A stretch of DNA of 64,000 nt from the NCBI RefSeq assembly GCF_000720425.1, contig NZ_JOAJ01000005.1, positions 186,001 to 250,000 of the forward strand, read 5' to 3'. Numbering within the stretch: the first letter of the stretch is position 1; every line of letters begins with the position of its first letter. The notes below the pieces were generated by a model that was not told where the DNA came from, searched no databases, and saw nothing but the letters and a program-made list of their open reading frames with translations. Source of the stretch: Nocardia rhamnosiphila NBRC 108938 (GTDB lineage: Bacteria > Actinomycetota > Actinomycetes > Mycobacteriales > Mycobacteriaceae). The position numbers and the translations under genes were made by a program. Shown one piece after another: positions 40,140 to 47,694 of the stretch.

Positions 40140-40916
40140 TCAGAACGGCGTACCGATCCAGCCGCCCATCGGGACACTGCGGAAATGGGTGATCAGCCGA
40201 TGCTCGTCGTCGATGACGTGCAGCGCGACCGCCGGGTCCGGCGCGTAGTCCATCACCCGCTCGGGCGGGGCGAGTTCCCATTCGCCGCCCAGTACGGAGG
40301 CGGTACTCGGGCCCATGAGCAGCGGACGTCCGGCGAAGGTGGCGACCGCGGCGGTGTGCGCGTGCCCGGTCAGCGTGCCGATGATCCGCTCGTCGCCGGT
40401 GATGACGGCGGCCAGCCGCTCCGGCCCGGCCAGCGCGATGGGATCCACGATCGGGCTGTGCAGGAAAACCGGGGGATGGTGCAGCGCCAGCAGCACGGCA
40501 TCATCGGCGGGAGTGTCGGCGAGGGTCTCGTGCAACCAGTCGTAGGTCTCGTCGGTCAGCCGCCCACCGGACTGCCCGGGAACACTGGAATCGAGCAGGA
40601 TCAGCGTGACACTGCCGACCCGGTGCACCTGATTGACCGTGTCGTCGAGCGGGGGAGCGCCGAGCAGCACCTCCCGGAACGCCGGCCGTTCGTCGTGGTT
40701 ACCCGGAATCGCCAGCACCGGTAGGTCGGCCTGCAGCGCGGCCCGGGCCTCGGCGTACTCCTCGGGTTTGCCGGAATCGGTGATATCGCCGGTCACCACG
40801 ATCACATCGGGCCGCCGCCGCAGATCCGCGAGGTAGGCCATGACCCGCTGCGCGCGTTCGACGTTACGGGTGCCGAGGTCGAAATGTGGATCACTGATCT
40901 GAGCCACCAAGATCAT
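40140..40916 (-). CDS. CpdA-type metallophosphoesterase (cyclic nucleotide phosphodiesterase)
   Basis: 258 residues with all five motifs of the class III cyclic nucleotide phosphodiesterases: QISDPHF, VTGDITDSG, IPGNHDERP, LLALHHPP and LTGHAHTAA, which together bind two metal ions. The mycobacterial homologue Rv0805 hydrolyses cAMP and other phosphodiesters. Length and the C-terminal region agree. An adenylate cyclase gene lies 20 kb away in the same window. A hairpin repeat element begins about 20 bases upstream of the ATG and occupies the place where its promoter or leader is expected. Confidence 0.9.
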   Translation of the reverse strand: MILVAQISDPHFDLGTRNVERAQRVMAYLADLRRRPDVIVVTGDITDSGKPEEYAEARAALQADLPVLAIPGNHDERPAFREVLLGAPPLDDTVNQVHRVGSVTLILLDSSVPGQSGGRLTDETYDWLHETLADTPADDAVLLALHHPPVFLHSPIVDPIALAGPERLAAVITGDERIIGTLTGHAHTAAVATFAGRPLLMGPSTASVLGGEWELAPPERVMDYAPDPAVALHVIDDEHRLITHFRSVPMGGWIGTPF

Positions 40917-40936
40917 CGGACGCTCCTGTGCTTATT

Positions 40937-41080
40937 GGCGCCGCCTTCGGCGTCGCGGGGTCGAGGCCCCCGCAGGTCCCGCCGTTCAGCCCTCGAGACT
41001 CGCGGCTTCGCCGCATGCGCTTCGAGGGCTGAACGGCGGGACGGGCCTCGACCCTTTCAGGGTCTCGTAAGACTCGACAC
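40937..41080 (+). repeat. Hairpin repeat element, copy A
   Basis: About 144 bases. Modules in order: GGCGCCGCCTTCGGCG, GGGTCGAGGCCC (40958-40969), a 21-base arm (40976-40996), a loop with GCGGCTTCGCCGCATGCG, the perfectly complementary 21-base arm (41022-41042), GGGCCTCGACCC (41043-41054), then CTTTCAGGGTCTCGTAAG. The two 12-base segments are also perfectly complementary, giving 33 paired bases with one six-base bulge. Related sequences lie at 18628-18804 and 18479-18530. No reading frame is associated. Confidence 0.75.
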
Positions 41081-41081
41081 C

Positions 41082-41150
41082 GCGTGGGGGTCCGGTCCGG
41101 TGCTGGGTTCATCGACCGTGGGGCCCGGTCCGGTGCTGGGTCCTTCGACC
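41082..41150. repeat. Two-copy 33-base direct repeat
   Basis: Two adjacent units start GGGGTCCGGTCCGGTGCTGG and GGGGCCCGGTCCGGTGCTGG and continue into TTCATCGACC and TCCTTCGACC. They follow directly after hairpin element A. The surrounding 41155-41312 shows nothing I can assign. Confidence 0.6.
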
Positions 41151-41312
41151 AGCTTAGGGGAGTTGGCCAGTGCAAATGGTGCGGGTATGAGGGAGCACAC
41201 CACCCGGGCGGGGTGCTGCGGGATGTGGCCGGGATCGCTGCAATTCAGGCATGGCCGGGAACCCAGTGGCCGGCCCTGGCGCTGACCGCCGTCGCCGTGA
41301 GACGCCTCGGTA

Positions 41313-41567
41313 TCAGCCGAGGCGGGGCCGGAAAGAAATAGTCCGCCCGCGGACCCGGGACGGGTAGCAATCGCAGCCGGGTGTCGAGGACCACGGCCGC
41401 AACCGGTCCGGGCGGTCCGGCAAGCCCAGCGTGGGACAGCGGGCCTTGAACTCGGCCACGCTCTGAAAGAAACAGACGACCTTGCCGTCCTTGGAACGGC
41501 GATCGGTTCGCCGGGTGTGCGCACGGGCACCGGAGTCGAAGAACTCTGCGGCCTCGGCCACCGACAT
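41313..41567 (-). CDS. Possible small hypothetical protein
   Basis: 84 residues if started at ATG 41567 (MSVAEAAEFFDSGARAHTRR), 96 if at 41603. The segment KVVCFFQSVAEFKARCPTLG looks protein-like, but no ribosome binding site is present, I do not recognise a family, and codon use is not strongly biased. It may be a degraded gene. It lies between a repeat-rich gap and the pseudouridine synthase gene, same strand as the latter. Confidence 0.3.
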   Translation of the reverse strand: MSVAEAAEFFDSGARAHTRRTDRRSKDGKVVCFFQSVAEFKARCPTLGLPDRPDRLRPWSSTPGCDCYPSRVRGRTISFRPRLG

Positions 41568-41615
41568 GTCGAGGCGTTCACGATGGCCCGGCGGTGGCCG
41601 CACAGTATCCGGGAT

Positions 41616-42362
41616 TCACCAAGGCCCGGGCAGGGCGGGCGGCGGGCCGGGGAGTGGTGACCAGAAGTCGGCGCCGGGCGTGGCCTCCAGCTCCAGTCTG
41701 CCGTCGGGGCGCCATTCGGCGGCCAGGCCGAGGCGCCAGGAGTGCAGATGGGCGCGCGGGATCGTGCCGGAGCGGTCGAACAGGGGATCGCCCAGGATGG
41801 GGTGGCCGATCCAGGCCAGGTGTACGCGTAGCTGGTGGCGGCGGCCGGTGATCGGACGCAGCGCTACGACGGTGTGCCCGGGGCGCCGGGCGAGGACGGT
41901 GAACTCGGTGGTCGAGGGGTAGTTCTTGGTGTGCAGCAGATCCGTGTCGGCGACGGACCAGCGGTCGCCGACACGCCGGATCGTTTCGCGCGGGGCGGCG
42001 ACCCGGACGCGGTTCTTGCGTCCCACGCCGAGCGGAAGATCGATGATCCCGGTGCCGGGGAGTTCGGCGGCACCGGCGTCGACGATCGCCAGGTAGACCT
42101 TTTCGGCGGTCTGCTTGTTGAACTGGCGGGTCAGCGGGCCGTGGGCGGACAGTTCCCGGGCGAACAGGATGAGACCCGAGGTCACCTTGTCGATCCGGTG
42201 GACCGGGTACAGCTTCTCGCCGTGCGCCTCGGCGGCTTCCACGATATCGATATCGTGGCGTTCCCCGGTGACCGATATCCCGGCCGGTTTGTTCAGGGCC
42301 AGGACCGCCTCGTCCTCGAGGAGCAGGCTGCGGGCGCGCAGCTCGGGCCAGTCGATATCCAC
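41616..42362 (-). CDS. RluA-family RNA pseudouridine synthase
   Basis: 248 residues. Catalytic motif PVHRIDKVTSGLILFAR with the conserved Asp; also LALNKPAGISV at the start, RPITGRRHQLRVHLAWIGHP and ILGDPLFDRSG. No S4 domain is visible, so it resembles the RluA/TruC-type single-domain enzymes. It isomerises a uridine in rRNA or tRNA; the site is unknown. The ATG is about 50 bases from a GTGATATCAC palindrome that also lies upstream of narK. Confidence 0.88.
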   Translation of the reverse strand: MDIDWPELRARSLLLEDEAVLALNKPAGISVTGERHDIDIVEAAEAHGEKLYPVHRIDKVTSGLILFARELSAHGPLTRQFNKQTAEKVYLAIVDAGAAELPGTGIIDLPLGVGRKNRVRVAAPRETIRRVGDRWSVADTDLLHTKNYPSTTEFTVLARRPGHTVVALRPITGRRHQLRVHLAWIGHPILGDPLFDRSGTIPRAHLHSWRLGLAAEWRPDGRLELEATPGADFWSPLPGPPPALPGPW

Positions 42363-42412
42363 CGGTCGAGCCTAGGAGCCGACGACGGGGTTCGGTCGAG
42401 CAGGCTCCGCCG

Positions 42413-42514
42413 GTGATATCACGCCACTCCCGGAATCCCGAGTGAGCTGTGAGTCGAGGCCCGTAGAAGGCACAATGGCGACAGCAGGCCGTAAGTCAGT
42501 GATATCGCGATAAC
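42413..42514. promoter_or_regulatory. Two palindromic sites upstream of narK
   Basis: GTGATATCAC (42413-42422) and GTGATATCGCGATAAC (42499-42514, containing the perfect palindrome TATCGCGATA) share GTGATATC and have centres 90 bases apart. They lie in the gap between the pseudouridine synthase gene and the nitrate operon. Binding by a nitrate- or redox-responsive regulator is inference. Confidence 0.45.
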
Positions 42515-42632
42515 GGTGGTTCGGGAGGGCCCGGCCTTCCCGGCCGCGTTCGATGACCGAATCGCCCGTCGAGCGGTGGGACCAGGTGTCCACCGGGCGC
42601 GAGAGCTAGCCGGACCGATCTCCCCAGGAGTG

Positions 42633-43871
42633 ATGGTGGCCTCTTCGACCCCGCTGAATCCCGGCCGAGCGATGGCCGGCGACCGTACCGTGACCGGCGG
42701 GCGCACCCTGATGCTGGTCCTGGCCACAGTGGGTTTCGCGCTCAATTTCTGGGCGTGGGCACTGCTGAGCCCGCTGGCGCCGCGGTTCCGCGACGACCTC
42801 GGGCTGAATTCCTTCCAGGAGTCGCTGGTGGTGGCCGTTCCGGTGATCGTGGGTTCGCTGGGCCGGATCCCGATCGGTGCGCTGGCCGACCGCTACGGCG
42901 GGCGCCTGATGTTCCCGGTGGTTTCGCTGATCACGGTGCTGCCCGTCCTGTTCCTGGGCCTGGTCGGGCATTCCGCGTTGGCAGCCCTGCTGATCGGCGG
43001 TTTCTTCCTCGGTATCGGCGGCACGGTGTTCGCGGTCGGCGTGCCGTTCGTGAGCGCCTGGTTCCCGCCCGAGAAGCAGGGGCTGGCGATCGGTGTGTAC
43101 GGGATGGGCATGGGCGGGACCGCGATCAGCGCCCTGACCACGGTCCGTCTGGTGGAGGCGGGCAATACCGCCACACCGTTCCTGCTGTGCGCGCTCGCGC
43201 TGGTGATCTACGCGAGCGTCGCCTGGTATCTGCTGCGTGACGCCCCCGGCCACACCCCGCCCACCGAATCCGTCACCGCCCGGCTGAACCAGACCGTGCG
43301 ACTACCCGCCACCTGGGCGGCTTCGGTGCTCTACGCCGTCTCCTTCGGCGGCTTCGTGGCCTTCTCCGTCTACCTGCCCTCTTATCTGCGCACCGCCTAC
43401 GACCTGTCCCAGACCGACGCGGCCAACCGTATGGCCGGGTTCGTGCTGCTCGCGGTGGTCATGCGGCCGGTCGGCGGTTGGCTGGCGGATCGGTTCGACG
43501 CGCCGACGGTCCTCGCCGCCACGCTGTGTGCCGTGGTGATCGCCGCCTCGGTGCAGGCCACGACCCCGGGCCTGGCGCCGACCGGCACCCTCGCATTCCT
43601 CGTGCTGGCCGCCGCGCTCGGCGCCGGCAGCGGCGCCACCTTCGCGCTGGTCGCCCTGATCGCGCCCGCGGGCAAGGTCGGGGCGGTCACCGGTTTCGTG
43701 GGGGCCGCCGGTGGGCTGGGCGGCTTCGTGCCGCCGCTGGTGATGGGCGCCGTCTACGAGGCGACCGCCGACTACGGCCCGGGTCTGCTGGCGCTCGCGG
43801 TGGTGGCCCTGGTCGCGCTGCTGTTCACGCTGATCGTGGTGCGCCACCAAGTGGAGCGGAACCACACATGA
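42633..43871 (+). CDS. narK: Nitrate/nitrite transporter NarK
   Basis: 412 residues, 12 membrane helices of the major facilitator superfamily, NNP branch. It shows FWAWALLSPLAPRFRDDLGL, GALADRYGGRLMFP, FFLGIGGTVFAVGVPFVSAW and the nitrate signature GFVGAAGGLGGFVPPLVMG. It imports nitrate or exchanges it for nitrite for the reductase encoded next. AGGAG lies just before ATG 42633 and GTG 42636; either may be used, and a longer frame from 42516 lacks family similarity. The stop overlaps the ATG at 43868 of the short linking frame. Confidence 0.93.
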   Translation: MVASSTPLNPGRAMAGDRTVTGGRTLMLVLATVGFALNFWAWALLSPLAPRFRDDLGLNSFQESLVVAVPVIVGSLGRIPIGALADRYGGRLMFPVVSLITVLPVLFLGLVGHSALAALLIGGFFLGIGGTVFAVGVPFVSAWFPPEKQGLAIGVYGMGMGGTAISALTTVRLVEAGNTATPFLLCALALVIYASVAWYLLRDAPGHTPPTESVTARLNQTVRLPATWAASVLYAVSFGGFVAFSVYLPSYLRTAYDLSQTDAANRMAGFVLLAVVMRPVGGWLADRFDAPTVLAATLCAVVIAASVQATTPGLAPTGTLAFLVLAAALGAGSGATFALVALIAPAGKVGAVTGFVGAAGGLGGFVPPLVMGAVYEATADYGPGLLALAVVALVALLFTLIVVRHQVERNHT

Positions 43872-44008
43872 GAGGCGGTACCGCCGCCTTCCCTGTGGTC
43901 TCCGCCGACGTCTGTACCCGTCGCGAAGGAGTTTCCATGAGGCGGTACCTCCGCCGGTGCTGCGCCTTCCGCGGACCGTATGTACACACTTCCAGGGAGG
44001 TTTCATGA
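43868..44008 (+). CDS. Short tandem-repeat linking frame between narK and narG
   Basis: 46 codons. Its first ATG (43868) overlaps the narK stop and its stop overlaps the narG ATG (44005), both as ATGA. An internal in-frame ATG (43937) has an excellent GAAGGAG ribosome binding site. The two halves are related: MRGGTAAFPV...TRREGVS and MRRYLRRCCA...TSREVS. In DNA, three ATGs (43868, 43937, 44005) are 69 and 68 bases apart with similar surroundings (GGCGGTAC, then TGTAC, then a purine-rich site with GTTTC). It could be a translational relay or leader peptide for narG; no known family. Confidence 0.5.
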   Translation: MRGGTAAFPVVSADVCTRREGVSMRRYLRRCCAFRGPYVHTSREVS

Positions 44009-47000
44009 CGCACCGCGGCCCGGGGCGGGCGGGGCTCGACGACGAACTGACCGATGCGCTGGTAGGCACCCGGCGGTTCTTCACCCGTGCGCAGATCTCC
44101 CCGGATCGGCGTTCGATGTTCGAGGTGGGCGGGCGGCAGGCGGACGAGTTCTATCGGGACCGCTGGAGTCACGACAAGGTGGTGCGTTCCACGCACGGCG
44201 TGAACTGCACCGGGTCGTGTTCCTGGAAGATCTATGTCAAGGACGGGATCATCACCTGGGAGACCCAGCAGACCGACTATCCGTCGGTGGGCCCCGACAA
44301 ACCCGAATACGAGCCGCGCGGTTGTCCGCGTGGGGCCGCGTTTTCCTGGTACACATACTCGCCGACCCGGGTGCGCTACCCGTATGTGCGGGGTGTGCTG
44401 CTGGAGATGTATCGCGCGGCGAAGGCCGCCACCGGGGACCCGGTGACCGCCTGGGAAACGATTGTCGAGGACCTGGATTCGGCGCGGCGGTACAAATCCG
44501 CGCGCGGCAAGGGCGGTCTGGTGCGGGCCACGTGGGACGAGGCGACCGAGATGATCGCGGCCGCGCATGTATACACCATCGCCCGGTACGGCCCGGACCG
44601 GATCGCGGGGTTCTCGCCCATTCCGGCCATGTCCATGGTGTCGCACGCCTCCGGGTCTCGATTCGTCTCACTGGTGGGCGGGACGATGCTGTCCTTCTAC
44701 GACTGGTACGCGGATCTGCCGGTGGCCTCGCCGCAGGTGTTCGGCGACCAGACCGATGTCCCGGAATCGGGGGACTGGTGGGACGCGGGCTATCTGATCA
44801 TGTGGGGGTCGAATCTGCCGGTGACCCGGACGCCGGACGCGCACTGGATGGCCGAGGCCCGCTATCGCGGGCAGAAGGTGGTCGCGGTCTCCCCGGACTA
44901 TGCCGACAATGTGAAGTTCGCCGACGAATGGCTGGCCCCGCATCCCGGTACCGACGGCGCGCTGGCCATGGCGATGGGGCAGGTGGTGCTGCGCGAGTTC
45001 TTCGTGGAACGCGAGGTGCCGTATTTCACGAGCTATGTGCGCCAGTTCACCGATCTGCCGTTTCTGGTCCGGCTGGAGGAGACCGACGGCGGCTACGCCC
45101 CGGGCAAGTTCCTGACCGCCGCCGACCTCGACGAGCACGCCGGGGTGGAAAACGCCGCGTTCAAAACGGTGGTACTCGACGCGGACGGCCGCCCGGTGGT
45201 CCCGAACGGTTCGGTCGGTTACCGCTACGGCGAAGCCGGGGTGGGGAACTGGAATCTCGATCTCGAGGGTGTGGTGCCCCGGCTGACACTGTTCGGCGAG
45301 ACGGCGGTACCCGTGCTGTTGCCCCGGTTCGACACCGCGGCCGGTGACGACACGACGATCCGGCGGGGCGTACCGGTGCGGCGGGTGAACGGCCATCTGG
45401 TCACCACGGTGTTCGACCTGATGCTGGCGCAGTACGGGGTGCACCGGGACGGCCTGCCCGGGGCCTGGCCCGTCGACTACGACGATTTCTCCCACCCCTA
45501 CACCCCGGCCTGGCAGGAAACGATCACCGGTGTCCCGGCCGCGGCGGTCCTGCGGATCGCGCGTGAGTTCGCGGCCAATGCCGAGGAGAGCCACGGCCGC
45601 TCGATGATCATCATGGGCGCCGGGACCAACCACTGGTTCCACTCCGACACGATCTACCGCGCATTCCTCACCCTGACCACCCTCACCGGATGCCAGGGCG
45701 TGAACGGCGGTGGCTGGGCGCACTATGTGGGCCAGGAGAAATGCCGGCCGGTCACCGGATGGACACAGCTGGCCTCGGCCCTCGATTGGTCGCGACCGCC
45801 ACGGCAGATGATCCAGACCGCCTTCTGGTACCTGCATTCCGACCAGTTCCGTTACGACTGGTTCGGTGCCGACAAACTTTCGGCCGGTTCAGGCGCCGGG
45901 CGGCTGGCGGGGATGAGCACCGCCGATGTGATCGCGCAATCCGCGCGGCTGGGCTGGATGCCGTCGTATCCGACCTTCGACCGCAACCCACTGGAACTGG
46001 CCGATTCCGCCGCGGCCGAGGGCGGCTCGGTGGCGGGCTATGTGGTCTCCGAACTGCGTTCGGGACGGATGCGTTTCGCCTGCGAGGATCCCGACGCCCC
46101 GGAGAACTTCCCGCGGATACTGAATGTGTGGCGGGCCAACCTGCTCGGTTCCTCGGCCAAGGGCAACGAGTACTTTCTCGAACATCTGCTGGGCACCGAA
46201 TCGTCGCTGCGCGCCAAACCCACTCCGGCCGGCGCGCGCCCGCGTGATGTGGTGTGGCGGCCGGACGCGCCGCGCGGCAAACTCGACCTGCTGCTGACCC
46301 TGGATTTCCGGATGACCAGCACCACCCTGTTCTCCGATATCGTGCTGCCCGCCGCGACCTGGTACGAGAAGCACGATCTCAACACCACCGATATGCATCC
46401 GTTCGTGCACTCGTTCAACCCCGCCATCGCACCGCCCTGGCAGACCCGCACCGATTGGGACGCCTTTCGGGCGATCGCCGAGAAGTTCAGCGAACTCGCC
46501 GGCCCGCGGCTCGGGGTCCGCAAGGATGTGGTGGCGGTGCCGCTGTTGCACGACACCCCGGACGAACTGGCCACCCCGCACGGCCGGGTCGCGGACTGGA
46601 AAACCGGCGATGTGGAACCGGTCCCCGGGGTCACCATGCCGAAACTGGTGGTGGTCGAGCGTGATTACGGCGCGATCGCGGCGAAGATGAACGCGCTGGG
46701 CCCGCTGGCGGAGAAACTCGGCGGCACCACCAAAGGGGTCACCTTCGATTTCGGGCCGGAGGTCGAATACCTGCGGCACAAGAACGGCGTGATCCGCGGC
46801 GGACCGGCCGACGGGCGGCCGTCGTTGCAGCGCGGTATCCAAGCGTGTGAGGCGATCCTGGCGCTGTCGGGTACCACCAACGGGCGCCTGGCCACCGCGG
46901 GTTTCCGCACTCTCGAACAGCGCACCGGTATGCGGCTGGTCGATCTGGCCGCCGAGCACGAGGGCAAACAGATCACCTTCGCCGATACCCAGGCCGCTCC

Positions 47001-47694
47001 GGTACCGGTGATCACCTCACCGGAATGGTCGGGGTCGGAAACCGGGGGTCGCCGGTATTCGCCGTTCACCATCAATATCGAACGCCGCAAACCCTGGCAT
47101 ACATTGACCGGCCGCCAGCATTTCTATCTCGACCACGACTGGATGACCGAACTCGGTGAGGGACTGCCGGTATACCGGCCGCCGCTGAATATGGCCGCGC
47201 TGTTCGGCGAACCCGTGCTCGGTTCGACGGGGGAGCTGGGTGTGACCGTCCGCTATCTCACCCCGCACAGCAAATGGTCCATCCATTCCGAATACCAGGA
47301 CAACCTGTTCATGCTGAGCCTTTCGCGCGGCGGGCCCACCATCTGGATGGCGCCCGCGGACGCGGCGACCATCGGGGTGGCCGACAACGAATGGGTCGAG
47401 GCGGTCAACCGCAACGGTGTGGTGGTGGCCCGGGCGGTGGTCTCGCACCGCATGCCCGCCGGAACCGTGTACATGTACCACGCGCAGGACCGGCTCATCG
47501 ATGTGCCGATCAGCGAGACCTCCGGGCATCGCGGCGGTGTGCACAATTCGCTGACCCGGCTGCTGGTCAAACCCAGCCATCTCATCGGCGGCTACGCCCA
47601 GCTCAGTTTCGCGTTCAACTATCTCGGACCCACCGGTAATCAACGCGACGAGGTGACCGTGATCCGTCGTCGCAGCCAGGAGGTGAGCTATTAA
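44005..47694 (+). CDS. narG: Respiratory nitrate reductase alpha subunit
   Basis: 1229 residues, the size of NarG (~1230-1247). It holds the bis-MGD molybdenum site that reduces nitrate to nitrite on the cytoplasmic face. The N-terminal iron-sulfur ligands are in THGVNCTGSCSWKIYV and EPRGCPRGAAF; further family segments include FGDQTDVPESGDWWDAG, MWGSNLPVTRTPDAHW, GAGTNHWFHSDTIYRAF and NGVVVARAVVSHRMP. There is no twin-arginine signal, as expected for the cytoplasmic type. GGGAGG precedes the ATG. It overlaps narH by one base (TAATG). Confidence 0.97.
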   Translation: MTHRGPGRAGLDDELTDALVGTRRFFTRAQISPDRRSMFEVGGRQADEFYRDRWSHDKVVRSTHGVNCTGSCSWKIYVKDGIITWETQQTDYPSVGPDKPEYEPRGCPRGAAFSWYTYSPTRVRYPYVRGVLLEMYRAAKAATGDPVTAWETIVEDLDSARRYKSARGKGGLVRATWDEATEMIAAAHVYTIARYGPDRIAGFSPIPAMSMVSHASGSRFVSLVGGTMLSFYDWYADLPVASPQVFGDQTDVPESGDWWDAGYLIMWGSNLPVTRTPDAHWMAEARYRGQKVVAVSPDYADNVKFADEWLAPHPGTDGALAMAMGQVVLREFFVEREVPYFTSYVRQFTDLPFLVRLEETDGGYAPGKFLTAADLDEHAGVENAAFKTVVLDADGRPVVPNGSVGYRYGEAGVGNWNLDLEGVVPRLTLFGETAVPVLLPRFDTAAGDDTTIRRGVPVRRVNGHLVTTVFDLMLAQYGVHRDGLPGAWPVDYDDFSHPYTPAWQETITGVPAAAVLRIAREFAANAEESHGRSMIIMGAGTNHWFHSDTIYRAFLTLTTLTGCQGVNGGGWAHYVGQEKCRPVTGWTQLASALDWSRPPRQMIQTAFWYLHSDQFRYDWFGADKLSAGSGAGRLAGMSTADVIAQSARLGWMPSYPTFDRNPLELADSAAAEGGSVAGYVVSELRSGRMRFACEDPDAPENFPRILNVWRANLLGSSAKGNEYFLEHLLGTESSLRAKPTPAGARPRDVVWRPDAPRGKLDLLLTLDFRMTSTTLFSDIVLPAATWYEKHDLNTTDMHPFVHSFNPAIAPPWQTRTDWDAFRAIAEKFSELAGPRLGVRKDVVAVPLLHDTPDELATPHGRVADWKTGDVEPVPGVTMPKLVVVERDYGAIAAKMNALGPLAEKLGGTTKGVTFDFGPEVEYLRHKNGVIRGGPADGRPSLQRGIQACEAILALSGTTNGRLATAGFRTLEQRTGMRLVDLAAEHEGKQITFADTQAAPVPVITSPEWSGSETGGRRYSPFTINIERRKPWHTLTGRQHFYLDHDWMTELGEGLPVYRPPLNMAALFGEPVLGSTGELGVTVRYLTPHSKWSIHSEYQDNLFMLSLSRGGPTIWMAPADAATIGVADNEWVEAVNRNGVVVARAVVSHRMPAGTVYMYHAQDRLIDVPISETSGHRGGVHNSLTRLLVKPSHLIGGYAQLSFAFNYLGPTGNQRDEVTVIRRRSQEVSY

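Noticed and set aside
41057..41581. 174-codon minus-strand frame over the repeat region
   Set aside because: It runs across the direct repeats, has no start signal and overlaps a better small frame; at most a degraded remnant.
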